From NCBI GenBank assembly GCA_019614645.1, contig JABWDB010000005.1:10076001-10140000 (forward strand): a DNA stretch of 64,000 nt. The letters are read 5' to 3'. This document shows positions 1-12,453 of the stretch, in pieces. The translations under genes and the position numbers were made by a program. A model generated the notes under the pieces. It did not search any database. It saw only the letters and a list, made by a program, of their open reading frames with translations, and was not told where the DNA came from. Within the stretch, counting starts at the first letter, position 1. Every line of letters begins with the position of its first letter. Source of the DNA: Stratiolaelaps scimitus. Taxonomy: Eukaryota; Arthropoda; Arachnida; Mesostigmata; Laelapidae.

Positions 1-330
1 GGCATAGAGGTGGACAAAGGTTGGGTTGCATGGCCGTACAGCTAAACTCGTACCAGTTCTTGGAGCATTTCAGCCTTCTTTGGGTCTAATGTGTTCTGGT
101 GTTCATCGCGCTGCTCTCTTCCGGTTTGCTTCATTGGCGACGCTGAAACCAGGGCGACAAGCTGCCGCATGCAGCGGCGTGGTGCTACTGGCGACTCCTG
201 TGGAGTCGACTGCATGGCACTTATCAAGACTCGCGTTGTGGGGCATGTCACAACTGCCACCAGACGGGAGGACCTGAGCACTAGAACTGCACACCCGATT
301 GAGTACAGTAGTCTACTGCTAACTAGTATT

Positions 331-339
331 CGCCAGGCG
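331..339. repeat. Copy of palindromic motif TTCGCCAGGCG
   Basis: The odd-length palindrome CGCCAGGCG, preceded by TT, occurs here and again at 36920-36928 and 36961-36969. A fourth core copy without the TT lies at 11375-11383. A binding-site family or a repeat fragment could explain it, but so could chance in GC-rich DNA. Confidence 0.4.
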
Positions 340-1130
340 ACAGACAGCTGGATAAGATTCATTTTCATGTGCTTTTGGACGACTCTTAGATATCAGTCGG
401 TTTGCGATAGTAGCTGAAGGCAATTGAACATAAATCTCACCTTGAATAGACGGGAGAAGCTGGATTCTGAATGGGTCGCTCACAGAATGCAATAAGAAGA
501 GGCGGAGGAAAGAGAGAAACAGAGGGTCCAGCTTTACGTCTTTGTTCCAGCCTGTTCCTGCCTGGGCCTGCTGGACGTCAACTCTCATGTCTGCTTGTTG
601 AAGGCACGCTGTGTCTGGGCCTTTCCTCGGCACGGCCCCCAACACCTATGACAGCAGCTGTCTGACGGTGCGAAGATAGCAACAGCTTGGCAGACCGACG
701 GCTGGCGGCTGCCTGCTATAGAATAGAAGCGGTCACTGCCAATGTGAAGAAAAGCTAGTCTTCACTTGCAGGACAAGAGGAACGCAATGAAGGCCGCTAC
801 TGCCGGGAGGGGCAGCCTGGTTGGCTGGCTGGACCGACCGACGGTGTCCTGGTGCTCCACGGAGGAAGGTCTCAATGAGCATCCCCTTTGGGGTTTGAGA
901 AAAAGGGACGGGGCTTGCGTTCGTGACGGTCGACATCAGTTTGCTTGCTGCGCCGCTTATTCTCTGCCGCTACGGCGCGCTGCTGCCGTTGCCGTGGCTG
1001 CTCGTCGAGCGGCACTTGCTTGGTGGGGGATTTGAGGGCCGATGGGGATCGAGGGAGGGAGTGTGGGCGCTTCACTTGAGCGCCAGCCCGAGTGTGCTTG
1101 TGAGTGTCTGGTCCCGGCTGCCGCCGCAGT

Positions 1131-1157
1131 CGCCGCCGCCGCCGCCGCCGCCGCCGC
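1131..1157. repeat. (CGC)9 microsatellite
   Basis: Nine uninterrupted CGC units. On the minus strand one frame would read as poly-Ala, which explains the Ala-rich spurious frame over this site. Confidence 0.95.
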
Positions 1158-1271
1158 TCTTTGTAATGTGTGTGAATTCGAAGGACCTCTTGAACGCGGA
1201 AAGAGTGGGATGAGAAGAGTGGAGTGACGTCCCGAGAAGAGCTGAGAGCTGCGCCTTCGCCACCTCCGACC

Positions 1272-1290
1272 GCTGCTGCTGCTGCTGTTG
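1272..1290. repeat. Short GCT/GTT repeat
   Basis: About five GCT units followed by GTTG. It creates poly-Ala, poly-Leu and poly-Cys readings in the three plus frames and poly-Gln or poly-Ser readings on the minus strand. Confidence 0.85.
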
Positions 1291-4142
1291 CACGGAAGGT
1301 GCGATGCTACACGTTCCACAGTTTCCCCGATTCTCTGGCTGAGCCGTGCGTCTCCAGCCATCGGCGGCGTGGGGTGGCCTTTCTGTCGTGAAGGTTCTCT
1401 CGACGCTGGACCCGTCCCTTCATGCTCACTCGCTTGGCCCCTTGGCCTGCTGGCCCCGGCCGCCCTCCACGGCGCTGTCGGTAGGCACGCTCTCGGCGTT
1501 GCGGTGCGTCTCCCAGTAGTAGCAGCAGCAGCAGCAGTAGAAGTAGCGACACGTGGGGAGGGGCCAGTCGTCGTTCGTGGCGGCGTTCTACAGTAAACGA
1601 AGAAAGTCGGGAGAAGAAACGGGGAGAAAGCGTCGAAGCACTCCCTTTCTCACTAGGAGTTCGATTTTAACGCCCGCTACTGCCGTCGGCCCATTTGAGT
1701 CTCATCTTGGGAGCAGCGTTCAGCTCACAGTCTCCAACCTCAGCAGAAGTGGGGATTCGCTGGGTTTGTCTGCATGCAGCGTTCGTTATGCTGCTGCTGC
1801 CGAGAGCTGGGTTTACTGGGCGTGGACGCATCTATGCATTTCTGGGCCTGCGTTGTTACCTCCCATCGTTATCCCAAGCCCCCGTTTCCTTTATCTTCCT
1901 CTCTCTCTACCCTTCTCTCTTTGTGCACATTTCGTTCTTCTTTCCTTCTACGAAAGCTGGCTTCGTCGTCCTCCAACAGAGGAGTTCGTGAATTCACTCG
2001 TTCGTATTTCCTGAGTTCAATCTCGACGGCAATCGTGGGATCGTCGGTGGCAATTGATTGCTGCGGCGGCGGCAGCAGCAGTGGTGGCTGCAGTGGGCGC
2101 TAGCGGCAGTCTTTGTTGGCGCAGCACAAAAGCAACGGGTGCGTAGTGAGCGAAGTGGCCGTTCGAATTCAGCCCTCCCCTTCGACAGAGAAAACGTTTG
2201 CTGCGTGACAGGGGTCCAGGCAGTCTTACGACAAAAGATTCTCGTACATGCGAATGATGCACTGATCCCGACAACAACGACAACGACGACGGTGATGCTG
2301 ATGATGCTGTGGTGCAGATGAGGGCGGTGAAGGTGAAATGCGGTCCGATCGCGTCAAGACGCCTGCCCCCCTCCGCAGCCGAGTCCACTGCCGTTGTTCT
2401 TGTTGAAATGGATGCTTCAGAGGAAACACGTTGTATGCCCTCATCTCAAGCATAGTGATAGAGTGGTAGCCATTGTGTTGTTGTCGTTTGTTGCTATACG
2501 CAAACAGCTCTTCTCGTGCTTCTGTTGTCGATTGCTGCAGTGCTTGCCGTTGTCGGAGGTTTCTCCGTTCTGCTGTTGGGCGGTCGAACTGCTTTCTCAA
2601 CAGCGAGGAGGCCGTCCGGCAATGATTGTCCCGATTGTCACAAGCCAAATCTGTTTTGTGCTGTTCGTCCCACCGCGCAGCACCGCCAGGTGCGCGCATT
2701 GTGATATATGTGCGCGCAACAACAGCTGCGTATGGGATATAGCATGCGGCAGGCGGTTGCGGTTTGCTCGACAATCCCACCCACCCAACTCGTCCTGAAC
2801 CCGCCTCCTTTGTGTAGCGGCGTTCGCTGTTCGCTGTGCTTCTTGTCTCGTCCCGTGGCGTTGTTCTGTGTCGTACTCAGCGTTCGCTTGCGCCGCCACC
2901 GCCGCCTGCTTTGGCCGCATGCCACTGTCGACATCTATCGGCGGCAGGGGTGCAGCGGTCTGTGCTGTGGCCAGGGTGTTGCGGGAAGCATATGGCGGCG
3001 CCTGCGTCAAGCGGTCCCGTCTCGCTGTCTGTCTTACGGCCGATCGTGGCTACGTTCTGGCTGAAGTCGATTCTGCGCTCGCTTTCGCTGGCGACCCCGG
3101 TCTTCGTCATTGACTGCGTCTTCCGTCCACAATGCAGTGTGTAGCTGTGCGGGCAAGATATAAACGGTAGAGCAACAGCGGGACCAGCTGGTATCGAAGG
3201 GGACCAAACGATGACTTCTGCGAGAAGAAACGAAGAAGATGGACGTGGGCCAACTTCGATTTTATGGTGGTCTCGATTGCGAAATGGAATCGAGAGCGTC
3301 ACGGCACCGCGCCGTCATCCACCTTTGGTCATATGGACACGCTCAGTTTTTTTTTTGCGATTGGCAGTCCTGGTATGCCACACTGACGTCGGGCCTGGCT
3401 AGCTGCCGATCTACCTGGTTCCGTACTGGTAGACACGAGAAAGGACCCCTTCTTCCCCCCTGGGAAAAGCCTGAAACTGTCGGTGAAAAAACTCGTTCTT
3501 GCAGACTCTTTAGATATCAGTGCTGTGTTTTCGCCCTCTCCTTCCAGCAGTTCGGCCCGGGTTGCCATCTACCTTAGAAATCACAGCTAGGTAGCGCACG
3601 TTTCCCAGCGGACAACGAAGAACTTTCGCGTTTAGATCAGAGTCCGCTCTGCGACGATCACGGAAAAAGGATCCGAGTCACTACTGCCGACGACAACTGA
3701 TCTGAGCGTCTACCTTTGTGGCGTGTGACCACCTCCGACGGGGGTTCTTCGTGGCATTGTCGTTCTCTCGATTTGAAGACGAAAACGCAATTCGCAAAGC
3801 AGTCTCTAGCGAGTCAGCCATACGACAAGTGGTAAAAAAATATAGTGAACTGCTAAAAAGCGTCCACCCGCCGGCTTCCCTTGCCCACCACCATCGTCAT
3901 CATCTCCAAACTCTACTCTCGACTTGTTCGCCTCCCGTTCATCTCATAGTTCTTTTCGATCATATCAGAAGAGGGAAGATCGACCAACCGGTACTCGCCC
4001 ACGGTTACACGCCAGCTAACGTCGGCTAAGCCGGCACAACACAATGATGGACTCACGCCCGGCCATATCGCCCTTCGCACCCCGCCAGGCCCTCGCTTCC
4101 TATCTGTCTACCGCCAACTGTCGTTCTATCCGCGTTCCTTTT

Positions 4143-4169
4143 GGCGGCGGCGGCGGCGGCGGCGGCGGC
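4143..4169. repeat. (GGC)9 microsatellite
   Basis: Nine perfect GGC units. One plus frame reads as a run of Gly, inside a 95-codon frame at 4044-4331 that has no other protein-like feature. Confidence 0.95.
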
Positions 4170-4737
4170 ACTAGCTGTAACGGCTGTGACACAGGATTCT
4201 TGGATATGCAGGCTCTCGCCGTAGACGTTGTGATGCAGAGAGAGCCCGCCTATGTGCGCGCTCACAGGTACTATTCACAGTCTGCTTGTGCAGATGAGGG
4301 CGCGGGCAGACAGTCTCTGTTAGACAGTTAGCGCGCTACCGCTTGAGGAGGGGCTCGAATACCGGGTCCAGCAGTAGACCCTCGAGGCCACCGCCATCCT
4401 CGCCCCTCTGCCCTAGCTCCGACAGTGCCTTCGTCGACGTCGACTCTCAGTCCAATATTTCCGTACGTCCGAGTCCCACTATGTCTAGAAACGGCGGGCA
4501 GGTTTTTCGCAGATCCTGCCAGAGAGCTAGATACAGTTGCACGATCGCAGCCAACCAGCCAGATCTACTCTGACTGACTGACTGACGCTTTTCGATGGAA
4601 CAGGGGACGACCAGCGGACGACCTAGCGCCGAGTGAGACGAAAGCGAATGAGGAGTGCAAGGGGCCCGTGGCGCTTGCGTCTATCTCGTCTATCACCGCC
4701 CACTCCCCCTGTTTTCTCTCTCTCTATTTCTCTATCC

Positions 4738-4753
4738 ATCTATCTATCTATCT
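4738..4753. repeat. (ATCT)4 within a pyrimidine-rich tract
   Basis: A short ATCT tetranucleotide run sits in a long pyrimidine-rich stretch (about 4700-4880) made of TCTC, TTTC and TTTTTC. The tract makes the serine- and phenylalanine-rich frames seen here, and those frames are not evidence of coding. Confidence 0.8.
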
Positions 4754-5091
4754 CTGTTAGCTCCTCGTCGTCCCACTTCTATTTCCATCTCGTTCGCTCG
4801 CACTCTCTACGTCTTTCTTTTTCTTTCTCTCCATTATTCTCGCTTCGTTTTTCTCTCTGCTCTTTTTTCTTTTTTTCGTAGGCGGCTGTTCTATGCAGGC
4901 GAACGTTTTCTCCCCTGCGCACACCACACTTGCGCTCAATTCGGCCGCTGACGCTATATATAGCTAGACTCTTCCAGACGGCAGGAAGGCAGGCCGAGGT
5001 TGGCGAGCGCCAGTCGAGTACACGTCCCTTCCGTTTTCCCGACAAACCGTCGGTCGGTCGGACGGTTGGACGGACGGTTGGACGGCTTCGA

Positions 5092-5115
5092 CTGCTGCTG
5101 CTGCTGCTGCTGCTG
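5092..5115. repeat. (CTG)8 microsatellite
   Basis: Eight perfect CTG units, read as poly-Leu inside a 217-codon plus frame (4930-5583). The short complementary pair GCTGGG/CCCAGC follows immediately. Confidence 0.95.
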
Positions 5116-5266
5116 GGCTGCAGACCCAGCCAGGCCCGGCTCGGCTCGACCCAGCTCTCTGATGGTAGCCTAGTAGTAGGCACCGTCTGCTGGCTCTGGC
5201 CTCCGCCTGTTATCCACCTACTGCGAGCTGCTAGTTCCCGGTGCTGTGCGCTGCCGGCCTACTTAC

Positions 5267-5411
5267 CTGCTACAATTCTCTTCCCCCGCCGACGCCGGAG
5301 CAGCCGCCGCCGCCGCTGGCACCGCCGCCGCTCTCGCCACCGGCACTCGGCTATCACAATCTTTTTTCAGAGCTGCTGCTACTGCTGGTGCCAGCGTTGG
5401 CGTTGCTGCAG
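5267..5411 (-). CDS. Candidate internal exon, Ala-rich
   Basis: On the minus strand a perfect CAG|GTAAGT donor ends an open segment whose upstream side has a TACTAAT branch-point match (5475-5469) and a long pyrimidine tract ending in CAG at 5414-5412. Only one of the three frames is open across the 145 bases. It enters in phase 1 and leaves in phase 2. The peptide is Ala/Pro-rich with a short charged stretch (KKDCDSR near residue 17) and ends near EENC. The frame reaches an upstream stop without an ATG, so this would be an internal exon. The branch-to-AG distance (about 53-58 bases) is somewhat long. A competing plus-strand exon overlaps it. No family is recognised. The signals are seen in the sequence; the exon itself is inference. 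Confidence 0.3.
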
Positions 5412-5493
5412 CTGCTCTCGAAAGACGAAGAAAAGCAAGATGGCAATAGATAGAAGACCAGTAGTGGTATTAGTAACAGCAGCAGTGGGGCGG
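5371..5493 (+). CDS. Competing plus-strand exon candidate
   Basis: A strong acceptor, pyrimidines followed by TTTTTTCAG at 5362-5370, opens a 123-base segment that ends in CGG|GTGAGAG. The frame that stays open has exactly 41 codons with both junctions in phase 0. It is Cys/Trp/Arg-rich at first, because it reads GCT/TGC repeats, and then turns basic (KTKKSK) and hydrophobic (VVVLV). It overlaps the minus-strand candidate at 5267-5411, so both cannot be constitutive exons of ordinary genes. The repeat-driven composition lowers my trust in this one. Confidence 0.15.
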
Positions 5494-6114
5494 GTGAGAG
5501 CAAAAGGATACGGCGTACCTCCGGAAAAAGGTGGGACTGGGTGGGGGCAGCAGCGGCAGCGCATAGACGGAAAGTTGAGATAAACGAACAGAGAAATTGA
5601 CTATTCGATGCTGATGCCGTTACTGCTGCCTTCATGCCCTTTCGGGATCTCCTTGACAGTGGAGACTACCGGTTAGTGCCTCCGCCTCCTCCTGTTGGAT
5701 GTCCGCTCTGTTTGTGTATAAGTGCGCATGGATCCAGAGTTCGTAAACGAACAAGCGACGAAGACACGAAGGCCGTCCAGCCTAACGGACGAAGGAAGGG
5801 ACACACAAAGCTACATATACATTGAGACGAGCTCCTCTGTTGCTATGGGACAACAAGGCGCCCTAGCAGACGTTGAAGAAGGCGAACAGGATAAAGTGGC
5901 CCCCTCCCTCAAAAACTCCTCTACGGCCAGAGTAGTGCCACTAAATTGTGCTCAAGTGATCCGTTGATGCTTTTGATTCCTCTGATCCAGCGAGTGTTGC
6001 TGGTGCTGGCCCTGCTGCTACGGCTGCGATGGGCGTCTCACAGTTTCCACAGATAGACAGAGAAACAGCCTGGAGACAGCCTGACAGTGTTGCGTTTGCA
6101 GTAAAGCTTGTGCA

Positions 6115-6132
6115 GGGGGGGGGGGGGGGGGG
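6115..6132. repeat. G18 homopolymer
   Basis: Eighteen consecutive G on the plus strand. It could form a G-quadruplex and is prone to slippage or miscounting during sequencing. On the minus strand it creates a poly-Pro run in a 125-codon frame (5941-6318). Confidence 0.95.
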
Positions 6133-6614
6133 CGCTTTCGACGCGGAACGAGAGGGGTAGAAATGAGTGCCGGACGAGGAGTGTTTCCATTTTGAGCTTC
6201 CCTCCGTTGGCAGAGCCAGTAGCCAGGTCGGGAACCTTAGTATGTGACAGGAACTGAACAACAGGTGTAATCGTGCCCGTGTTGAGGAACGGGAGTCCTT
6301 CAGCAGGAACAACAGCATCTCGTGAGAGAAAATTTCGCGGAATACTATTCTCCGGCTAGAGTTCAGTCGTTTGGAAGCCCATTTTGGGCGATTTCAACTC
6401 CTGTATACCCGTTTGGCAGCGCTTCACGCACGATGAAGCCGTAGGTTGGCTAGCTGCTAAGGTTTGCTTTGCCTTCGAACCCAACTTAGATGCTTGCTCA
6501 GGTGATCAATATCTCGCAGGACATTAAGACAAGCGATGACAAAGAGAAGAAATTATTAATCGTACGCTGAAATAAATTCTTGAGATTCACTGGTGATCGG
6601 ATAAGCTCATCATA

Positions 6615-6715
6615 TGCATATATACACTTATATATATATATAATATATATATATATACTATATATATATAATATATATATATATACTATATATATATATA
6701 TATAATATATATATA

Positions 6716-6752
<37 letters not shown>

Positions 6753-6768
6753 GTATATATATATAATG
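6615..6768. repeat. AT palindrome / cruciform-prone TA tract
   Basis: About 150 bases of almost pure TA with regular ACTATATA and AATATATA interruptions. The left edge reads ATATACACTTATAT and the right edge reads ATATATAAAGTGTATAT, which is its reverse complement apart from one extra A. The whole tract is therefore a long, imperfect inverted repeat and not a plain dinucleotide run. Such tracts can extrude cruciforms and are known deletion and rearrangement hot spots in other genomes. Confidence 0.9.
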
Positions 6769-6781
6769 CAGTGCTAAAAAC

Positions 6782-7033
6782 ATGTCACAATATATGAGTA
6801 AACAAACATGCTATTCATCTATTTCTAAAACTCAATATCTGTCAGTCAACTCAATCTCTATACACGTCCGACAAGCCCGCGCACACTTGCAAGCATTTCA
6901 AATCGTGTACAGCATGTCAGCCTCGTCTGACCGAACTTATGCGAAAAGCAGTTCCAGTCACTTGGGAGCAAGATCGAGTGATGGCGACGAACCTATCGAA
7001 AATTCATTCATGTTACATGCTAGTGTACCTTGA
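6782..7033 (+). CDS. Small ORF, 83 codons, unknown
   Basis: An ATG with A at -3 opens an 83-codon frame directly after the AT palindrome. The second half is Ser/Asp/Glu-rich and contains an SSDGDEPIEN stretch, which looks less random than its surroundings. There is no signal peptide, membrane segment or known domain. A pyrimidine tract with branch-like TTCTAATG and an AG at 7063-7064 follows but opens only short frames. Chance is a realistic alternative in this composition. Confidence 0.15.
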   Translation: MSQYMSKQTCYSSISKTQYLSVNSISIHVRQARAHLQAFQIVYSMSASSDRTYAKSSSSHLGARSSDGDEPIENSFMLHASVP

Positions 7034-7545
7034 GGTTGTCTGTACATTTTCTAATGAATTTCAGATTGGCGAATGTCACGACCCCGTCGTCCAAGACACA
7101 TGAACATTGATTCGTCGCTGTAGTAGGGTACAGTTTTAAACGACGCTGTCATAGAAACGTTTTATGTATTAGAATGGTTTGCCCTTACTTGGCGTTCTAC
7201 CCTTGATCGAACGGGCGGCGAACAAGGGCCCGATTATTAAACATACATATCACACCTTCCTCTCAGTGCCATTATTTCGCCTAGCAGTGTGATCGACGAC
7301 CCGGATCTCTTACAGCAGCGGTGTTGTAAAGGGCTGCATTGGTGACCGAGAGCCGTTTCGCTTGTGCAACAAAAATACAGAATCACCACCGTCATAAGCC
7401 TCGATTTTCTTCATTGTCGATATGGGCATGTATGCGCACACCGCCCGTGTAGGTTTTGTTCTTTCATTGCTCGTTGTCGTCATCGTCGTCACCATTATGC
7501 TGGGTATTTGCAATTGCTATTTTAATTTGTTTATTAATATTGTTC

Positions 7546-7568
7546 ATTATTATTATTATTATTATTAT
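7546..7568. repeat. (ATT)7 microsatellite
   Basis: Seven ATT units followed by ATCATCAT at the edge of an AT-rich island. It gives a poly-Ile reading on the plus strand. Confidence 0.9.
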
Positions 7569-7599
7569 CATCATGTCAATTTTTCGCCTACCGCTGTAT

Positions 7600-10500
7600 G
7601 CGCCGCGGCTGCCACTCGCTGCCGTCGACGGCATTGGCGATCTCCTTGTTTCAGACCGGCTGAAGCAACAACGCAGCGACCAATAGCAGCAAATCTTTGC
7701 CTGGCCGGTAGTGGGAAGACAGTATACTAACCTGTAGTCGCAGCGGCACGGGTAGCAGCTGCGGCGCATACAGCGGTAGGCGTCGCCAAATAGGACCACC
7801 GGGCACCGGGGAGGCGTCGGTTAGGGCTATTTGAGAGCATTGGGTTGAAGGGACATTGGCATGGGCTCGTTCGATGGGCATCGGCAACAACTTCGGATCG
7901 CTTCGAAAGCTCGTGGGCGCTTCTGCCATTTCTTCAGCCAGCGCCATTGATTCTTCCCTACCACGAACTCATGGCTGCGTAGTCCGAACGTTCAGTTGTC
8001 CGTTGATTGGTGTGCATGTTGCTCGACTTTGTTCGCGTGCGACGTTGAATTTTGAAAGAGACGAAGGCCTAAATAGTCGGTTCACCTGCCTTCGCGGTAA
8101 CCCCCGAAGCTGCTCCTCTCAAAGGCCTGCAGTGAGCTTCGCGCTGCTGCTGCTGCTGTGAGCCAGTGTTGCAAGCGAGCTGAGCCGATCGTCATGGTTG
8201 ACGTGGTCAATTGGACCCTGCTGGCTTCTGCTGGATGTGATGGGCCCGAAAGGCGACTGGACGGCGACATTTACACCGCCGACGCAGCAGGACCAGTTGT
8301 ATTGGTCGCTATTGTGTTGAGGGAGACCGTGGGGTGCTCGGGCGCCGCTGCTAGGGGATGGATGCGGTCGAGGAAAGCTGCTCCTGCTGCCTTTACGGGT
8401 AGTAGCAGTATTCGAAGTAGTCAAAGTATCAGTAGTGGTCGTTGTAGCAGTGATCGGTGGCGAGGGCGTCGTCCCACGCTTGTTGCCGTCCTGTGTATCC
8501 TTCAAAGCGCTGTGCCCCTTCGTGAAACTCCCCTGGAAATGCTGGGAGACTTGGACGGGGACGAGAGCTAACAGCTGTGTTGTTCCTCTTCATCGTCTTC
8601 CTTCTCTCTCTCTCTCTCTCTATCTCTCTTTTCCTCTCAACGATCTCGGTTGTGGCCGACCTATCGAGTAACTGTGCGGACAAATATCGACTGTGGGTTG
8701 CTGGTTGCGCACTGTACAAGCATAGGCGACAGGCGACCACAACACAATCGGTTGGCTACTTCCTCCCTCAGGCGAGTATTTCGTTTCGGATCAGTTTTCA
8801 GAGCGTAACAGCAGCCGCCGCCGCAGCAGCGGGTGGAGAGCATTTGTTCACCGCATTTGCCCAACACCCTATTCGTCCGCCACCTATTCGTTCGATGGCA
8901 AGTATTCACACTGTTCTCGCGCCTCTGTCACGCGGGTTCACCGAGCGCAACTCGCTGCTGTTCGATGTTGCGGCCTGGCCCGATGTCCGCCCGGTGTTGG
9001 CCTACACTGTCCGTGCTGGCCAATTGTACTTCATTGATCGTCGGTATCGTGTATGCTAAGGGCTTGTTTACTTGTTCGGCCGGAACCGCTCAACGCCGCT
9101 TCACCGTTTCAAGGGGAAATGTCCGGCGAAACGTTCCGTGGTGGTTCCTCTGGCTGCGGTCTCTCCTGCATAGAGCGAGACTGAAGGGGGGCAGGGTTAT
9201 GCAATGCTACACAGCGGCGGATTCTACCAGTCTACTAAACGTTACAGCGGGTCGCATATTCGGCGCGGTCGGCTGAGCAATGACGAAGACAACGACGTCC
9301 ATCGGAGGAGAGGACGAACGAGAATCGGAGGAAGCCGACAGCGGAACAGCAGATATAGCAGCAGTCTATCCCTCTCTCTCTCTGTCTCTCTCGCTTCTCC
9401 TCTCTCAGTATATGACGTGGACCAGTCAATGCTTTAGTTCTGTTACGTGCTGTTATCTCCTGATGGCCCAGATGGGTCTCTTCCCAGCGTGAGTTACTGA
9501 GTGCAAGAGAAACGGTAGGGGAGCGAATGAGAAAAAGAGAGAGAAAGAGATGGCAGGGCATCTCGTGAATTGGCGCGCAGGGGAACGAGGACTTGCCACC
9601 TCCCCGTTTACTTGCCTGCGACCGTCTCCCCCCCCCCCACGAAAGGTCGACAACGAAGATGACGGCAGCGAGGGCAACAGCCGCAGAATGCTGTATCGAG
9701 CTGCTGGGACCTAAGGAACAAACCGGGATGGGTCGGGGGTACTGTCTGATGGCTATCCGACAACGGCGGGATGTCGGACGGTGGTCGGTTGGAGGACGCA
9801 TGAAGCAGTTAGGGACGCTGAATGGTAAGGGCAGGCGAGAACATGAAAGGCTCCGGTGGCGGACGCCTTCTTTCCTTGGTGACCGGCCATCACTGATGGA
9901 AGACACATTGGGTCGATTCGTCGGTGCGGTACCAACGTGGTAACGGTAACGCCTAGCCGGTGACGTAGAGAAAGCGCCAGAGAACTGGCTGAGTCTGCTG
10001 TTCGTCGGAACGATTTACTCCAGAAGAGTATCCTGTTGAGAAGAGATCACCGGAGGCAACAGAGCCAGCACGCAACGGAGAATTACGATGAAGTAGCCGC
10101 ATTAGTAGGTGAAGGTAGTAGTTGAAGGACGAACCCGAATATTGCAGTTGTCAGTAAATAGTCTTGTAATTGTTTTTGCCGACAAAACGTTGACACTTTC
10201 GAGCTTCAAAGAGACGTACGTGGAAAAGTCGCAGTATGACAGGAAATTCCGGCGGCGGCGTGGGACTGTCAGCGTGCCCGCTTCCTACGGCCGCTATGCA
10301 GTCACTTGCGAAGCTAAAGCTTGTTGTCCCCTTAGTCTAGCATTCACTGGGTTGAGCGGCTGGCTGGCTAGAGGTGCCGGCCGTTGAATGGCCTATGCCT
10401 AGTGGATTAAGCTCTCAGGGTGGCATTTGAGACTCTGAAACCCGCGGGCATTTTAGTTCATGTCCCTCGATCCCCTCGCTCTTGCTCGCGCTAGCATTCG

Positions 10501-12430
10501 CGTTCTCCCGTAGGTCCACTGCTATATCCGAACAGGAGGTTGAATGCACAGGAGGTTGGATGCACGCAGAAAGCGACTCCACGCGTCGTCGGAGTCGACG
10601 TTTTCCCATAGCGCGCGTGGTTATCTCTTCCCTGCAGACCATTGAGCGGCCACGGGAACGCGCGAGCGGCGGTGGTAGTGGCGGCAGAAATACAGGGGCT
10701 CATCTTCCCGGGGGCGTAGTGCAACACCGGGGAGGAGATCAAGTGCAACACGCGACAGACAGCGCATGCCGGGGGTATGAAGCCAGCTCGCTTCACAGCG
10801 ACAGGGTAACAATGGCGCCCACTCGCAGTAACAACAACAACAACAACGCTTCCATGGACACACGCACCGGTGCAGACATTTCATTGAGAGTGAAGCTGAG
10901 TGCATCTCGGCGTGCGTGCTCGTCCGTGGTGCAGTCGGTGGCTGTATCACCCCATGTCCATTCATTCAAGGGTTAACACGTATTGCTCAACTAGGATTAG
11001 CTGGCCATACCGTCAGTTAGTCGGCTGGTCAGCCGGTAGCAGCTCGACGAATGCCCGTGTAAAAGTGACTAGTTACAGTGGTATTATATATTATATTGCA
11101 TATATATATAGAATTATAGTGGAAATGGAGCCGCTCGTGGACAAGCCATCCGTCGTCCCACAAAGGCTAAACACAGACACACAAACACAAGGGCGGGTAT
11201 ACAGATCAACGAGCGGCGGGAAGCAACGAAGAAGCAATGACCAGCCCGTTAGCGCGAAGTTTAGTTAGGTTGGGCGTCGTTTGTGAGCCAGGGGGAGTTG
11301 TCTGCTGTTGGCACGCAAACAACGCCGCAAAGCCAGGCGAATACAAGAGCAGGCACCGGGTGGAACGCCAGATACGCCAGGCGCACACAGGCCAACAAGC
11401 TGAACTCCAGCTACTCAGGATCATTCTTCGGTGCGTAGTCACTTAGCCTGAGTTAGACAAGCAGAAAGAACGACATTGACGACAACCTGTTGCGCTGCAC
11501 CCGCCACAACGCTACTACTGCGACAGCGGCGGCTGCTGGTCGTGCTGCTATTGTTGCTAGGGTCGCCGCGTTTCGATTGTCCTTCGTGCCTTGCGGCTGG
11601 GGCGGACCAGCAGTTCGTCAGGGTTGGATAGGCTGATGTGCGCCGGATGGGACGCTGGGACAACTGGTTGGCCGATCCGTTTCGTCCGTGCACTACGTCG
11701 CTCAGCCTTCAGGGGAATATCAACGTCAGGTCAGACCCAGATCAGGCAGACGAAAGCGCAGAAAGGGGCGCGCAGGCAAGCGAACGGATTTCCCAGCGGC
11801 GGGAGTCGGCTGCGGCGGCGGCGGCTGCGGCGGCCAACTCGCGGTCGTCGTCCTGACTATGGGAAAAAAGACGAGAGGGGATGCAGCAGACACGCAGGAC
11901 AGAGAGAAGCCGGGAAAGACAGAGAGAGAGAGAGAAAGGCCATCCAGCCTAATTCTCTCCCATCTACAGGGAGAAGGGGGAATAGCGGCCGGTCGACGGT
12001 GTCGTCAGGCGGCAGCGAGGAATAGCGATGGCAGTGGTGGTAGCTGCGGCGGCGGCGGCAGAACCGCCCAGAGGAAGCTCTGGCGTCGTCGCTCGCTGTC
12101 TGTGAAACGAGCAGACTAGTGAGTTAGCCACGTGAGAACGAGGCGGTGAAGTGAGACAGACCTAGCATCAGACGTGGTCCGGGGCTGCGGGCCGTTGCCC
12201 GCCACAGAGGAAGAGTGGTCGCCTCTCAAGGGTGACTTTGACAGTAACGGCAGCAGTGTGCATAGTGGCCACAACGCGGAGCGTATCGAAGACGTAGACG
12301 AACAGTTGCTTGCGGGATAGTTGTGGCTGAGGTGTTCGACGGCCTTGCTCGGCAAGGCTAGGTGACGGACGACGAGAAAACGAGGTGGTACCTGCCTTGG
12401 ATGGTTAGGACACAGAACGACTAAAGTGAT
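7600..12430. other. GC-rich block without a supported gene
   Basis: CTG, TC and GA short repeats recur (near 8147, 8603, 9372, 9530, 11820 and 11920). Overlapping frames include a 223-codon minus frame (9235-9906) and a 116-codon plus frame (9593-9943) over the same bases. Neither has a recognisable domain, and splice signals around them are weak. A C11 run lies at 9628-9638. I see nothing here that I would call a gene. Confidence 0.5.
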
Positions 12431-12453
12431 AAACATGTCTGCTTAAGTCGAGA

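Larger units (their letters stand above)
1..5260. other. GC-rich, repeat-studded block without a supported gene
   Basis: This stretch is GC-rich and carries triplet repeats near 1131, 1272, 1519, 4143 and 5092. Open frames occur on both strands and overlap each other, and they are dominated by runs of Ala, Arg, Ser or Leu that come from the triplet repeats. I found no recognisable domain and no convincing splice-flanked exon. A TATA-like GATATAAAC lies near 3157 and a TATATATAG near 4953; neither is followed by a supported gene. Intronic, 5'-flanking or intergenic DNA is the most likely reading. Confidence 0.5.
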
